Notes: a model not told the origin generated them from the letters alone. Counted from the first letter of the stretch, positions 33,001 to 45,206 are shown. The stretch is DNA of 64,000 bases from Spiroplasma endosymbiont of Poecilobothrus nobilitatus (GCF_964030655.1 NZ_OZ034915.1:930001-994000), one strand, 5' to 3'. Made by a program: numbers and translations.

Positions 33001-34438
33001 TTGATTCAATAAAAGTTTGTTTATCCGCTAATAATTCATCTGTAATTCCTGTTAATTCAGTTGTAAATGATGATAACTTAACGGATGGTTTAAACAAATG
33101 ATTAATTGTTTGACGTTCACCACTAATACCATCCATAATAACCGCTCCAAATTCAATGATTTCATCATAACTACTACTTAAGCCAGTTGTTTCTAAGTCA
33201 AAAATAACATATTTTGCAGTTCGTAAATTATGATGATGCGGGTTTTTAACATATCATACTTTATCATCTAAAACATCTGCTTCAACACCATAAATAACTT
33301 TAACATCAGGATATTTCTTATTAAGATTATAAATTTCTGGATAAGCTTGAACATTTAAATGGTCAGTAAAAGCAATTGCTTTATGATTCCAATGTACTAA
33401 TGTTTTAAAAAGCATTGCAAGATCTGTTACTCCGTCCATAACACTCATTTTAGTATGTAGATGTAACTCCACGCGTTTTTCGGGCGCATTATCTTCGCGA
33501 TATAAGTCTTCACGCTCTAAACGATAAATTTTTTTAATAAAAAACATTTGTTCATTAGCATAAGTATCATACCGAATATCACCAAAAAGACTAACTCATT
33601 CATTCGTTTTTAATTCTTCAATAAAATCATCTGGTTGTTCTGTTCGAGTAAAAAATTTTGCGCCAATTGTATCACTATAATCAGTAACTGTTATTACATA
33701 AATAAATTTCTTTGTTGAAATTAATTGTCGTTTTTTACTTAAAATTTTTCCATAAATTGTCACATTCGGAGCATCTTGATCAATATCAATTAACCGTTCA
33801 TAACTTGCTTCCCCATTTTTTGCTCTCTGATAACTATTTAATTCTCTTCGAACTGGATTAGTCCCATTTGTTGGTTTAAAAATTAACTGTTCTGTTTTTT
33901 GCGCTGTTTCTTGATATTTAATTAATTCTTGTTCATTAATTTCTAAAATATTATTTTCTCGTAAATCAATCACGAGGGCTAATTGTAAATCACTAAAACC
34001 ATAACGACGAAGTTTTTTTTGATAATAATTACAATGTTCACCCACTAATTTTTGTTCACTTTCTGAATGGACAGTAATTTTTAAAATATTATCAGTTAAA
34101 GCAAATCGTTCTGGGGATAATTTACTAAAAAAACTATTTTTTAATTCCGATTTATTTAATCGAATATATTCTAAATAAATAAAAATAGTTTCTAATTCGT
34201 ATTGTTCTTTTCGAACCCGTAAAGAAATCTTTGTGGGTAATGTTTCATTTTCTAATAAAGTTTGTTCTAATTTTAGTAAAACTTCTGGTGGTAAAAAATC
34301 ATTAATTTCAATCACAACACGAAAAAAACCTTCACTAGTACTATATTCTGCTTTAATGACTTTAGCATCATCAAAATAATTTCCAGTAAATTCTAAATTA
34401 TTTGCTGTAAATAGTTTTATCAATTGTTTGTCCATCAT
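30077..34438 (-). CDS. polC: DNA polymerase III alpha subunit, PolC type
   Basis: 1453 residues, the replicative Gram-positive polymerase. Domains in order: N-terminal domain and OB fold (about 1-330), PHP part ([13 protein letters not shown]), inserted 3'-5' exonuclease ([32 protein letters not shown]), PHP remainder, then the polymerase core ([16 protein letters not shown] ... CPKC zinc finger; [12 protein letters not shown] with catalytic aspartates) and helix-hairpin-helix end. Eight or more TGA=Trp codons break it into fragments under the standard code. The first of two tandem ATGs is taken; both are near GAGG. It is last in the pyrH-to-polC cluster. Confidence 0.97.
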
Positions 34439-34462
34439 CTAATCCTCACCTAGCTTTTCTGC

Positions 34463-35812
34463 TTAAAAAAAGACATCTTTAATTGTTATTCCAATAAATA
34501 ATAAAATAAAGACTATTGCTCCCGTTACATTAATAATAATCTTCGCCTTATGCGGTAACTGTCATTTTTGCTCTTTTGCTTTATATTCTTCTAATAATAC
34601 TTTTTGTTGCGCTGGATAATGTAATTTTTTTCAAATCCTTATTCGACCATTTAATCGTTTTACTCCACCAACTATTCCTTCAATTGATGTTTCAAAAAAC
34701 TTGTATCCATCTAATGGTGGAATTGGAATTAAGTTCAAAACAAATAAATTAGCAGATAACATTGCCACATACATAAAGAAAAGAGCCGGTCCTTCTGTTA
34801 ACATTGAAGAAACTGTTCTCGCAATTCCAACTGGACCAGATAATTGTCCTCACTGGCCAGTAAATAATAATCCAAATGATTTTAAAATTGTTACTGATTG
34901 TCTAAATGTTTCTCCTCAACCATATCCATATGCTTGCGCAGTTGAAGCAAACTGACGATCAGGAGCTCTAATTCCGACTGTATAAGTATTGTTAGCTTCT
35001 GTTAACTTAACTGGTTCAGTTTGAAATAAACCATCTGGAGCAGTTGTAACTTCTTGTTTACTATTTATTACACGAGCAAAAGAAAGAGTAATATAATTAA
35101 TTTTTTCATCGTTATTACTATTATCATATTGTTGTTTTAAATTTTTAATAAAATTAAAAACTGTTGTTTGATAAGTTGGAATCTTTTCTACTGTTCCCAC
35201 ATGACTTGCTAAAATATGTTTCTCATCATTATCAGCTTTGTCTTCCTTATTAACACGATAATATTCTTGTGCTACTTTAAGTTTTTCGATATTAGGACCT
35301 AATCAATAATCTAAAATCACAATATCTTGAGCAACATTTTGACCACTCGTTTTTAGAGCGGCATATGCTGCACCATCAGTATCATACTTAGCTCCTCAAT
35401 ATGTCATATCAGATGGTTTATAATTTAATGCCGCAAAAGTTGTGGTAAAAATAAAAACAGCAATAAAAAAATTCATTAAAGCACCTGCTACAATAAAAAT
35501 TAATCTTTTTCATTTTGCAATATTTTCCATTTTTCGTTCTTTAGGAACATCTTCCTCTTCACGTCCTTTTGGTGGATCAACTAATTGACTTGCAATATAA
35601 ACATATCCTCCAAAAGGAAAAATTCGGATTGAATAACGGGTTTCTTTTTTTCCTCAAGAAAAAATTTTGGGACCAAAACCAATTGCAAATTCATAGACAT
35701 ATGCTCCCGATAATTTTGCAATAATAAAATGTGCAAATTCATGAATTGTAACTAACATTAATAAAATTATAATCCCAATTGCAAAACTTAAAACTACCAT
35801 TCCTGCTGACAT
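34463..35812 (-). CDS. rseP: RIP zinc metalloprotease RseP/RasP
   Basis: 449 residues, site-2 protease family. HEFAH (His24, Glu25, His28) is in the first TM segment, and [12 protein letters not shown] supplies the third ligand Asp in the third TM. Between them is an extracytoplasmic region with a PDZ-like part of about 220 residues. It cleaves membrane-anchored substrates such as anti-sigma factors or signal peptides. Order dxr-rseP-polC is as in Bacillus. Confidence 0.93.
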
Positions 35813-35850
35813 TTATTTCTTAACTCCTTACTTTTTTATTCGGAATAACA

Positions 35851-36999
35851 TTATTTTTCTGAAAAATAATTAATAATATCTCTTTTAATGATATCATTTA
35901 ATTCTTTGATTTCACGATAATTAACTAATTTTTGTGGTTTAATTTGATTCATAAAATATTCAATATAATCCATAATTTGATAAAATTTAATTCTTCCGGC
36001 TAAAAAAAGCGAACGTAATGCTTCGTTTGCTGCATTAAAAGCAATAGCTAATGAATTATTTTCATTTAAGCAACGATAGGCTAATTGTAGAGCTTTTCAA
36101 CGGGATAAATCAGCTTTTTGAAATGTTAAGGTTATTAATTCCTCAAAATTTAATGGTTTTAAGAACGAACTATTTTTTCGAATTGGATAATATAAAAAAT
36201 AATTTAAAACTTGTAACATTGAAGGTTTTGATAATTGTCCAATAATTGAATAATCGGCATATTGTACGGCTGAATGTAAAACAGCTTGTGGATGTAAAAC
36301 AACAGTGATTTTTGAAGTTTTAAATAAATGATAAGCTTCTATAATTTCAAATCCTTTGTTTATCATTGTTGAAGAATCAATGGTAATATTTTGCCCCATC
36401 TTTCAAGTTGGATGTTGCAAAGCTTGTTGCTCATCAATTGTTTTTAAATCAGCTAATGTTTTATTAGCAAACATCCCTCCTGAAGCTGTTAAAATAATTT
36501 CTGAACACGGGTTGGTTTGTTCTAAACATTGAAAAATAGCACAATGTTCAGAATCAATTGGATATAATTGATTATTATTTTTTGCTAATAAATTATTAAT
36601 TAAATCCCCTGCTACCACTAACGATTCTTTATTTGCTAATAATAACGTACGATTTTTACCATATAAAGTTTGTAATGTTGGGTATAATCCTGCAAAACCA
36701 CTAATTGCATTTAAAACCAAAGCTGTCGGAAAAGCAACTAACATTGCATTAATTCCTGTTTCTCCAGTTACAAAAGTTATATTTGGATATTGCGCTGTTA
36801 AAATAGCTTGTTGTGTTTCATCGCCAAGATGAACAATCCTAATTGTGCGATGTTTCTCTAAAATCTTAATTAGAACTGAAATATTATGATAAATACTAAC
36901 AGCGGTAATTTGAAAATCATTTAGATTTGACTCAATAATTTGTAACGCTTGTTGACCAATATTTCCAGAAACACCAAAAATAATAATATTTCGCATCAT
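35851..36999 (-). CDS. dxr: 1-deoxy-D-xylulose 5-phosphate reductoisomerase
   Basis: 382 residues, complete. NADPH motif GVSGNIGQQ, then NKESLV, DSEHCAIFQCL (substrate/metal site) and SSTMINKGFE. It commits carbon to the MEP pathway. It is intact although ispH at 21409 carries a stop and uppS is broken. The start is at tandem ATGs just after the cdsA stop. Confidence 0.95.
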
Positions 37000-37002
37000 A
37001 AA

Positions 37003-38094
37003 TTATCGTTGTAACACTATATTTGAAATAATAAACATTACAAAAAAGACTAATGAAAATGAATCCAAACGATCTAAAATACCACCATGGCCAGGCAACA
37101 AATTACTAAAATCTTTAATATTATAACGACGTTTAATTCATGAAAATGATAAATCCCCCAATTGTGACAAAATGCTTAATACAAACGCTAATAGAACATA
37201 AATTACATAGCGCATTACATTTTGAACATTATCATTTGAGAAAAAGTTAAAAACCCAATGATTACTAGTTACAAAATGAAACATTAAAATAGCATAAGTA
37301 ATTGCAATTCCTGCTGCTAAGATTGTTCCCGTTACAGCACCTTCTCATGTTTTGTTTGGAGATATTGTTGGCGCTAATTTATGTTTTCCATAAGTAACGC
37401 CGCCAACAAAAGCAAATGTATCAGTTAAAATAATAATTAATGCTAATAATACCACACTACTTCAACCATAGGCAGTATTTAACATAAATTTATTCATTGC
37501 TTTTAAAGCAAAAGTTAAATATAAGGTAAAAATTAAAACTAATGTCATTTTACCAAAAGTAATTTCTTTTGAACTAAATACTAAACAATAATATCCTAAA
37601 ATAGCACATAAATAAATAACAAAAATAATTCAGGGTTTTAATGAATTTCAATTTAATAACGTATAAAACGGGTAATTAATTGAACCAATTCCACCATATT
37701 CTGTTGCGATTGATTCAGCTGGAAACAAAAATAAAAAAATTATTAATAAATATGTAATGACTTGCGTATAAATTGGTCACTTTGTTCCTCCGAATAACCG
37801 CAAAATTTCATAGTTAACTAAACCTAAAATAACAGCATTAATTCCAATAAAAACATAATTAGCAATTTCAATATGTGGGGCATTACCATGTCATTCTGTT
37901 GCAATTACCCCTGTGAATAAATATAAACCTAAAAAGACTAATAAAAAATAAAATGTAATATGACGAGCAACATATTTTTTTTGAAACATGCCTTTATGTT
38001 CCTTACTTTTTGACTCTTTATTTGTTAAATTATCATCTCCTGTTGATTTTTTATTTTCATTAACAAGAACATTATCTTCCTGATTGTTTATCAC
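37003..38094 (-). CDS. cdsA: Phosphatidate cytidylyltransferase
   Basis: 363 residues, multi-span. The CDS signature is complete at the C terminus: [12 protein letters not shown] ... [14 protein letters not shown]. It makes CDP-diacylglycerol for phospholipid synthesis. I take GTG at 38094 ([12 protein letters not shown]) as start because GGAGG lies 8 bases upstream; the upstream TTG overlaps that site. The hydrophilic N-terminal 40 residues are unusual. Its start region overlapped the original end of uppS. Confidence 0.92.
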
Positions 38095-38159
38095 TTTCAA
38101 TTCCTCCAAATCTTCTATTTCTATTATTATAATCTAATATTGCTTCAGTTAAAGCATTT

Positions 38160-39301
38160 CTTTAATTTTGTAGAAAACTCTTGATATTTATAAAATATAC
38201 CTAAAATTAGGTATATTCTTAATATAAGAGGTGAATAATTAATGGAAAAAATAATTGAAGAATTAATAAATAGTTTAACAGATGATCAATTTTTAGAATT
38301 TCATGAAAAAGTCAAAAAAGAAGCATAATTAATTAAAAAACAAAAACGCTTAAATGAAATTGATCAAAAATTTAGGGATAAAGGTTTTAAATGTCCTAAT
38401 TGTCAATTTTTTTATTGTGTTAAAAATGGTCATAATCCTGAAGGAAAACAAAAATATTTATGCAAAAAATGTCGTGCTAGTTTTGATGCTTTTCGTGATC
38501 ATTTTACGTATTGAAGTCATTTAAATTATGAACAGTGAAATTTATTGATTCAAATTTTATTATTAGGCCAATCTAGTAAAATGATTTCCCACTTTATTAA
38601 AACATCACCGAAAACCGCTTGATATAATCGCCAAAAAATAATGAAATCAAAACAATTATAAAACACCAAATTAAAATTTAAAACGTTAAATGGTCAAATT
38701 CAAATCGATGAAACATTTATTAAAGAAATCCACAAATGTAATTTTAAAGATAAATTTGATAAAAGAAAAATTCATCTTGATTCATTTTCAACCAACACTA
38801 AATGTTGTATTAAAATGGCTGTTAATAGCAATAATAATATTTATGTTAAATCAACCAACACAAAACGATTACAAAAACAGTGAATTATTGAAAATATTAA
38901 TAAGCAATTAATCAAAGAAAATTCAATTATTATTTCTGACATGCAACCATTATATTTATTAGTAGCAAAACAAACAAATTCTATTTTATTAGCAACTAAA
39001 ACTATTACAAATCCTGATGCTAGTTATCGGAAATTAAATAAAATTAGTAAATTACAATCAAATCTTAAAGAATCCTTAATTCATTATCATGGCTTAGGTT
39101 TCACAAACATTCAAAATTATTTAAATCTCTGAAAATGAAAATACCAGCATAAAGGTTTAACACCAAACCAACAATCATCGGTATTATATTTTAACGTATA
39201 AAAAAGTTAAATAACAATATTAAAAGTTTATATAATTTTCTTTTAAAGTTATCATATTGATGATTTTTTTTATTTCATCAAGAGTTTTCTACAAAATTAA
39301 A
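38160..39301 (+). mobile_element. IS-B copy 5 (1142 bp)
   Basis: Complete, flanked by AAAGCATTT (38151-38159 and 39302-39310). It sits inside the uppS C-terminal coding region. Confidence 0.94.
38242..39201 (+). pseudogene. IS-B transposase, two stops
   Basis: 320-codon frame with TAA in place of GAA at two points (KKEA-stop-LIKK and SKQL-stop-NTKL). Further private changes include HKCNFKDK and CIKMAVNS. Confidence 0.9.
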
Positions 39302-39981
39302 AAAGCATTTTCATCAAATTCTGGTAAAAATGCTTTGGTAAAATATAATTCAGCATAACGATTTTGTAATAATAAAAAATTATTTAACCTTTGTTCGCCA
39401 CCACATCGAATCATTAAATCAACATCCGGTAAATCTGCGGTATATAAATATTGAAATAATGTCTTTTCATCAACAGCTGTTAATTTTTCACTTATCATTT
39501 GATTAATTGCTGCTAGTAATTCTTCAATGGCTCCATAGTCAAAAGCAAATGTTAAAACCATTCCATTATTATCTTTTGTTCGTAAAATAGCATTATCAAT
39601 TGCTGTTAATGTTTTAAGTGGCATTTTTGTACGCCGACCAATATGATTTAAAACAATATTTTCATTCTTAAAATTATTAACTTGTTTATTATTTAATAAT
39701 CGTTCTGGCATCGCCATTAAATATGCAACTTCTTGTGCACTTCGTTTTCAATTTTCAGTTGAAAAACAATAAATCGTTAAATACTTAACACCAAGAGCAT
39801 TTGCTTTTAATGCGACATCTTTAATCCGTTTTGTTCCTTCTTAATGGCCAGCTGTCCGTTCTAAACCTTGCTTAGTTGTCCAACGACCATTACCATCTAA
39901 AATAATTGCAATATGTTGTGGTATTTTCGTGTCTTATGCCTTTCTTCCCCATTTTGTTAATTATACCGAAAGTCATAAAAA

Positions 39982-40004
39982 AATGAAAGTTTTAAACTTC
40001 CATT
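39982..40004 (-). terminator. Terminator after frr
   Basis: AATGAAAGTTT and AAACTTCCATT pair with one mismatch; on the minus strand the hairpin is followed by seven T's. It overlaps the frr stop codon, so pyrH-frr may be separated from uppS by partial termination. Confidence 0.65.
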
Positions 40005-40540
40005 AGTTCTTTTTCTTTTAAGGTTGCTTTTTCATCAATTTTTTTAATAAATTGGTCCGTTAATTTTTGAACTTCCCCTTCATAGTATTTTTTATCATCT
40101 TCAGTTAATTCAGAATCTTTTTTAAGGTGTTCGTTACTATCTCGTCTTTCATTCCGAATTGCTACTTTAAACTGTTCACTGGCTTTTCACATTTCCTTAA
40201 CCAACATTTTACGACGTTCTTCAGTTAGCGGAGGAATATTTAACCGAATTAAATCTGCTTCTGAATTTGGTGTTAAACCTAAATCTGCTTTATTAATTGC
40301 TGTTACAATTAAATTAATAATTGAACGATCATATGGTTTAACAACTAATTGTTGTGCTTCTGGCACCATAATATTAGCCAATTGTTGAATTGGTGTTAGT
40401 GTTCCATAATAATCAATCATAATATGTGATAACATATTTGGATTTGCACGACCAGTACGAATTTTAATTAATTCATTTTCAAATGAAACGATTACTTTTT
40501 CCATCTTTTCTTTTGTTTGATTAATAACTTCTTGCGACAT
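39992..40540 (-). CDS. frr: Ribosome recycling factor
   Basis: 182 residues, full length. Contains the conserved IRTGRANPNML and the C-terminal helix RKMLVKEMWKASEQFKVAIRNERRDSN, with TGA=Trp. Releases ribosomes after termination with EF-G. Its ATG directly follows the pyrH stop. Confidence 0.96.
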
Positions 40541-41266
40541 TTATTTTTTCCCTCCTGTAACAATTGTTGAACGCGCATTACCATGTGCTGCCTTATAAAC
40601 ATTATCTGGTTCATTAATATCAAAAACAACGATTTTAACATCATCTTCCATCGCTAAACTAGATGCTGTTAAATCCATTACTTTTAATTGTTTTTTTTGT
40701 AATTCATTTAAACTAATATTATCAAAGCGAACTGCGTCAGCATTATGGCGCGGATCTTTATCATAAATACCATCAACCCCATTTTTTGCCATTAACATAA
40801 CATCTGCATCAATTTCAATTGCTCTAATTGTTGCTGCTGTATCAGTTGTAAACTTTGGTTGTCCAGTTCCTCCGGCCATAATAACAATTGTCCCTTTTTC
40901 TAAAGCAGCTTTTGCTTTTTTAAAAAAATATGGTGAAGCAACTTCAGGAACTTGAATTTTTGAAGTTACAACAACATTATGACTACCTTCATTTTTTAAT
41001 ACAGCCTCTAATGCTAAAGCATTCATTACTGTTGCTAACATCCCCATATAATCTGCACTAATTGGATTCATTTTGATTGTGTCAGCACGATTACCGCGTC
41101 AAATATTACCACCGCCAACAACAATAGCAATTTGTAATCCTTCTTTTTGTAATTTAACAATTTGTTTTGCAATATCATAAATTTTTTTCGCATCATATAA
41201 ATCATCAGAATTTCCTAATGCTTCACCAGATAATTTTAGTAAAACTCGCTTATATTGTAATGCCAT
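40541..41266 (-). CDS. pyrH: UMP kinase
   Basis: 241 residues. Amino-acid-kinase fold motifs: KLSGEALG, IVVGGGNIWRG (TGA=Trp), AGGTGQPKFTTDTAA and LMAKNGVDGIYDKDP. Phosphorylates UMP to UDP. First gene of the pyrH-frr-uppS-cdsA-dxr-rseP-polC series; the start is ATG before QYKRVLLKLSGEALG. Confidence 0.96.
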
Positions 41267-41920
41267 TATAACTTTCCTCTTTTTTCTATTTTATTCTAAT
41301 ATATTATAAATTGTTTTAATAAATAATCAAAATAAAATTACAAATTAGTAAAAAAATTTACTTTATCAAAAACTATTTAATATTAAGTTAAACTTGGCAA
41401 ATAAGATGTTAAAAACTAATGTCAAAATTCTCATGCTTTTGTTTTTAAAGCATCGCTTGTTAAAAGTCAATATACAAATCCTTCCGCAAAAAATTCAAAA
41501 TTATCTTTAAATGAAAATTTACTAAGATGAAATAATTGAAAAATCTTTTCTTTTGTTAAACTTTGTTGCTGGTGAAAGTTATTAATTTTTTTTAATAAAA
41601 ATGTTTTTAATTGTTCAATCACATTAATTTTATAATCTAATTTATAACGATAATGCAGCAGATGTCCAAGTTCATGACATAGAGTATAAAAAATACTTTG
41701 TTGTGAAATTCCGCCTTCAATCCAATTCCTATTTCATATCTCTTCATAATTACAATTTATTACATCATACGCAATTGAAATTTGCTGGTTGTTTGAATTT
41801 GTATAACCCTTTGTTTCTAAAAATTGTCCATCTTTAATAATAACAGAACTTAAAACTTTATTAATTTCTTGTTTTTTTCAAATAAAAGCACAAATATTAT
41901 AAAATGATGTAATAATTTCT

Positions 41921-43062
41921 TTTAATTTTGTAGAAAACTCTTGATGAAATAAAAAAAATCATCAATATGATAACTTTAAAAGAAAATTATATAAACTTTT
42001 AATATTGTTATTTAACTTTTTTATACGTTAAAATATAATACCGATGATTGTTGGTTTGGTGTTAAACCTTTATGCTGGTATTTTCATTTTCAGAGATTTA
42101 AATAATTTTGAATGTTCGTGAAAACTAAGCCATGATAATGAATTAAGGATTCTTTAAGATTTGATTGTAATTTACTAATTTTATTTAACTTACGATAACT
42201 AGCATCATGATTTGTGCTAGTTTTAGTTGCTAATAAAATAGAATTTGTTTGTTTTGCTACTAATAAATATAATGGTTGCATGTCAGAAATAATAATTGAA
42301 TTTTATTTGATTAATTGTTTATTAATATTTTCAATAATTCACTGTTTTTGTAATCGTTTTGTGTTGGTTGATTTAACATAAATATTATTATTGCTATCAA
42401 CAGCCATTTGAACACAACATTTAGTGTTGGTTGAAAATGAATCAAGATGAATTTTTCTTTTATCAAATTTATCTTTAAAATTACCTTTGTGGATTTCTTT
42501 AATAAATGTTTCATCGATTTGAATTTGGCCATTTAACGTTTTAAATTTTAATTGGGTGTTTTCTAATTGTTTTGATTTCATTATTTTTTGGCGATTATAT
42601 CACGCGGTTTTCGGTGATGTTTTAATAAAGTGGGAAATCATTTTACTAGATTGGCCTAATAATGAAATTTGAATCAATAAATTTCACTGTTCATAATTTA
42701 AATGACTTCAATATGTAAAATGATCACGAAAAGCATCAAAACTAGTACGACATTTTTTGCATAAATATTTTTGTTTTCCTTCAGGATTATGACCATTTTT
42801 AACACAATAAAAAAATTGACAATTAGGACATTTAATACCTTTATCCCTAAATTTTTGTTCAATTTCATTTAAGCGTTTTTGTTTTTTAATTAATTCTGCT
42901 TCTTTTTTGACTTTTTCATGAAATTCTAAAAATTGATCATCTGTTAAACTATTTATTAATTCTTCAATTATTTTTTCCATTAATTATTCACCTCTTATAT
43001 TAAAAATATACCTAATTTTAGGTATATTTTATAAATATCAAGAATTTTCTACAAAATTAAAG
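41921..43062 (-). mobile_element. IS-B copy 4 (1142 bp)
   Basis: Complete, flanked by ATAATTTCT (41912-41920 and 43063-43071). It splits the metallopeptidase gene. Confidence 0.95.
42021..42980 (-). pseudogene. IS-B transposase with the same stop as copy 2
   Basis: Same AAA-TAA-AAT at codon 226 and same CCVQM variant as copy 2, plus private changes (CQFFYC, CRTSF, TNHDASY). The target sites differ, so the stop predates at least one of the two insertions. Confidence 0.9.
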
Positions 43063-43815
43063 ATAATTTCTTTTAATTTATTTTGATAAGTTGAACAATA
43101 ATGATTGATAAATTGTTGTCAAGAACGTCGAACTGGTTTATCTAAAAATGACAATAATTCATCATAAGAAATAAATGCTTTTTGATCATAGAATGGTAAA
43201 TTAGTATAATTGGCCGGACTTAAAAAAGCATTTGTTAAATTTTGTTAAAGTTTTGTTGCAATATTATTATTAATTCGCAATCCCCGGTAACCTTGATTTT
43301 GTACTCAAGTTTTATTTGGAACATATTGTCGATTTAAATCAATTTGATTAGCAATTGATTTATCAAGAGTATAATAAAGAATCACTGATCCTCGATAAAA
43401 AAAATCACTTGAAACAATTGTTGCTGATGAAGAATTAATGTTATCTTTAATTTTTATTTTATTAATATTTAAATTAGGAAATTGTTGTTTTAATTTTTCT
43501 TTAATATGTGTTTTTTTCGGAATATGTAAACCATTAGTTTTAAGGGTTTTTAAATTGGGATCAGTAACAATTGTTCTTAACTCAAGTGGTCTTGGTTTTA
43601 AATAGCTAAGATATAACACATATAGAAAAAAACCGGCAAAAACCATTACCATTAAAACTAATGTTGAATTAATCATTCACCATTTTTTGCTATTTTCTTT
43701 TATATGTTTTTCCTTTTCTAAAACTTTTAATAATTTATAATGTTCAATCTTGGATAGTCATTTTATTATTTAGAAATAATTTTGTTAAAACGACACTATT
43801 TTGTATCACAAAATA

Positions 43816-43838
43816 AAAACTGTTTAAAAAACAGTTTT
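43816..43838. terminator. Terminator of ffh
   Basis: AAAACTGTTT and AAACAGTTTT form a 10-bp stem with a short A loop, followed by T's on the minus-strand side as well. Confidence 0.8.
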
Positions 43839-43847
43839 TTAAATAGA

Positions 43848-45206
43848 TTAATTAAAACCCATTCCGCTTAAACCACCCATCCCAGGAATATTTGGCATAC
43901 GCCCTGATTTAATTTGGCGAGCAATTTCATCAACTTGTTTTTTTGTTTTTTCAAATTGATTAATTAACTCATTATATTCTTTTTCAGTTCGTCCTGAGCC
44001 TTTTAAAATACGATTTTTTCGTGATAAATGTTTTAATAATCGTTGTTCACGACGTTCTTTCACTGTCATTGATGATAATAATACTTCGGTTACTTTTAAT
44101 TTTCGTTCAGCATCAGCAATTTTTTCATCACTTAATTTTGGTATTCCAGGTAATAATTTCATAATTCCGCCCATTTTACCCATTTTTGAAATTTGGCGCA
44201 TTTGGTTTAATAAATCTTGCAAATCAAACTGTCCCATCATGATTCGATTCATTGTTTTTTTGATATCACGTTCATCTAATACATCTTTTGCTTTTTCAAC
44301 TAAGGTTTGAACGTCTCCCATTCCTAAAATTAGATCAGCCATTCGGTCAGGATAAAAGATTTGTAAATTATTCATTCCTTCTCCGGTTCCAATAAAAGTA
44401 ATTGGTAATTTTGTTAAATGTGTAATTGACAAAGCAGCCCCACCACGAGCATCACCATCTAGTTTTGTAACAACTACTCCTGTTAATTTTAATAACTGAT
44501 TAAATTCAGTGGCAACATTAATAATGTCTTGCCCTGTCATCCCATCAACAACGAGAAGAATTTCATCTGGGGTAATATTATTTTTAATTTCTTTTAATTC
44601 TTGCATTAACTCAGCATCAATATGTAAACGTCCAGCTGTATCAATTAAAATAACATCATTTTTATTATCTTTTGCATAAGTAATTGCTTGTTGAGCAGTT
44701 GCTACTGGATTTTGCGTTCCGCGTTCAAAAACTTCAATATTTAAATTTTTCCCAATTGTTTTTAATTGTTCAATCGCTGCTGGTCGATAAATATCACAAG
44801 CAACTAATAATGGTTTTTTGTGATATTTCTTTTCAACTAACTTAGCAATTTTCCCCGTTGTGGTTGTTTTACCACTTCCTTGTAAACCAACCATCATTAC
44901 AATTGTTGGTTTTGAAGTAAATGATAATTCTTTAACTGTTTTTCCAAATATATTAACTAATTCTTCATGCACAATTTTAACCATCATTTGTGATGCATTT
45001 AATCCATCAAGAATATATTCACCCCGCGCTTTAGTTTCAACAGCTTTAATAAAATCTTTAACTATTTCATTATTAACATCAGCTTCCAATAATGATAATC
45101 GAATTTCACGCATTGTTTCAGTAATAGCATCAGTTGTTAAAGTTGATTTTTTCATATTTTTTTCAATTGATTTTTTCAATCGATTCGCTAAAAAATCTCC
45201 AATCAT
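43848..45206 (-). CDS. ffh: Signal recognition particle protein Ffh (SRP54)
   Basis: 452 residues with no TGA. The NG domain carries GLQGSGKTTTTGK (P loop), DTAGR and TKLDGDARGG; the M domain is methionine-rich (MMGQFDLQDLLNQMRQISKMG) and ends GMGGLSGMGFN. Targets membrane and secreted proteins with 4.5S RNA to FtsY. It stands alone with its own terminator; an IS-B fragment lies about 80 bp before its start. Confidence 0.97.
   Translation of the reverse strand: MIGDFLANRLKKSIEKNMKKSTLTTDAITETMREIRLSLLEADVNNEIVKDFIKAVETKARGEYILDGLNASQMMVKIVHEELVNIFGKTVKELSFTSKPTIVMMVGLQGSGKTTTTGKIAKLVEKKYHKKPLLVACDIYRPAAIEQLKTIGKNLNIEVFERGTQNPVATAQQAITYAKDNKNDVILIDTAGRLHIDAELMQELKEIKNNITPDEILLVVDGMTGQDIINVATEFNQLLKLTGVVVTKLDGDARGGAALSITHLTKLPITFIGTGEGMNNLQIFYPDRMADLILGMGDVQTLVEKAKDVLDERDIKKTMNRIMMGQFDLQDLLNQMRQISKMGKMGGIMKLLPGIPKLSDEKIADAERKLKVTEVLLSSMTVKERREQRLLKHLSRKNRILKGSGRTEKEYNELINQFEKTKKQVDEIARQIKSGRMPNIPGMGGLSGMGFN

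Larger units (their letters stand above)
38072..39933 (-). pseudogene. uppS: Isoprenyl (undecaprenyl) diphosphate synthase, broken three ways
   Basis: Removing IS-B copy 5 and one 9-bp repeat leaves a 237-codon frame. Family motifs: [44 protein letters not shown] and, past the [17 protein letters not shown]. Defects: no start codon in frame near the N terminus (TAA precedes ACG-AAA-ATA), TAA at 39841-39843 after ERTAGH, and the IS cutting off the last part including RRFGG, so the frame stops at 39289 inside the IS. Undecaprenyl phosphate carries cell-wall precursors, which a wall-less bacterium does not need for murein. Confidence 0.88.
41393..43676 (-). pseudogene. Membrane-anchored HExxH metallopeptidase-like gene, broken
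   Basis: After removing IS-B copy 4 and one 9-bp repeat the frame reads from an N-terminal TM segment (STLVLMVMVFAGFFLYVLY) to TLCHELGHLLHYRY (zinc-binding HExxH) and FEFFAEGFVYW (likely third ligand Glu). TAA lies at 43245-43247 before the IS. The ATG at 43676 has a poor ribosome-binding site; a more natural N terminus would start 10 codons upstream at ATA (MKENSKKWWMINS) after GAAAAGG. The family is not certain, but resembles anthrax-toxin-type or similar extracellular metalloproteases. Confidence 0.7.
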
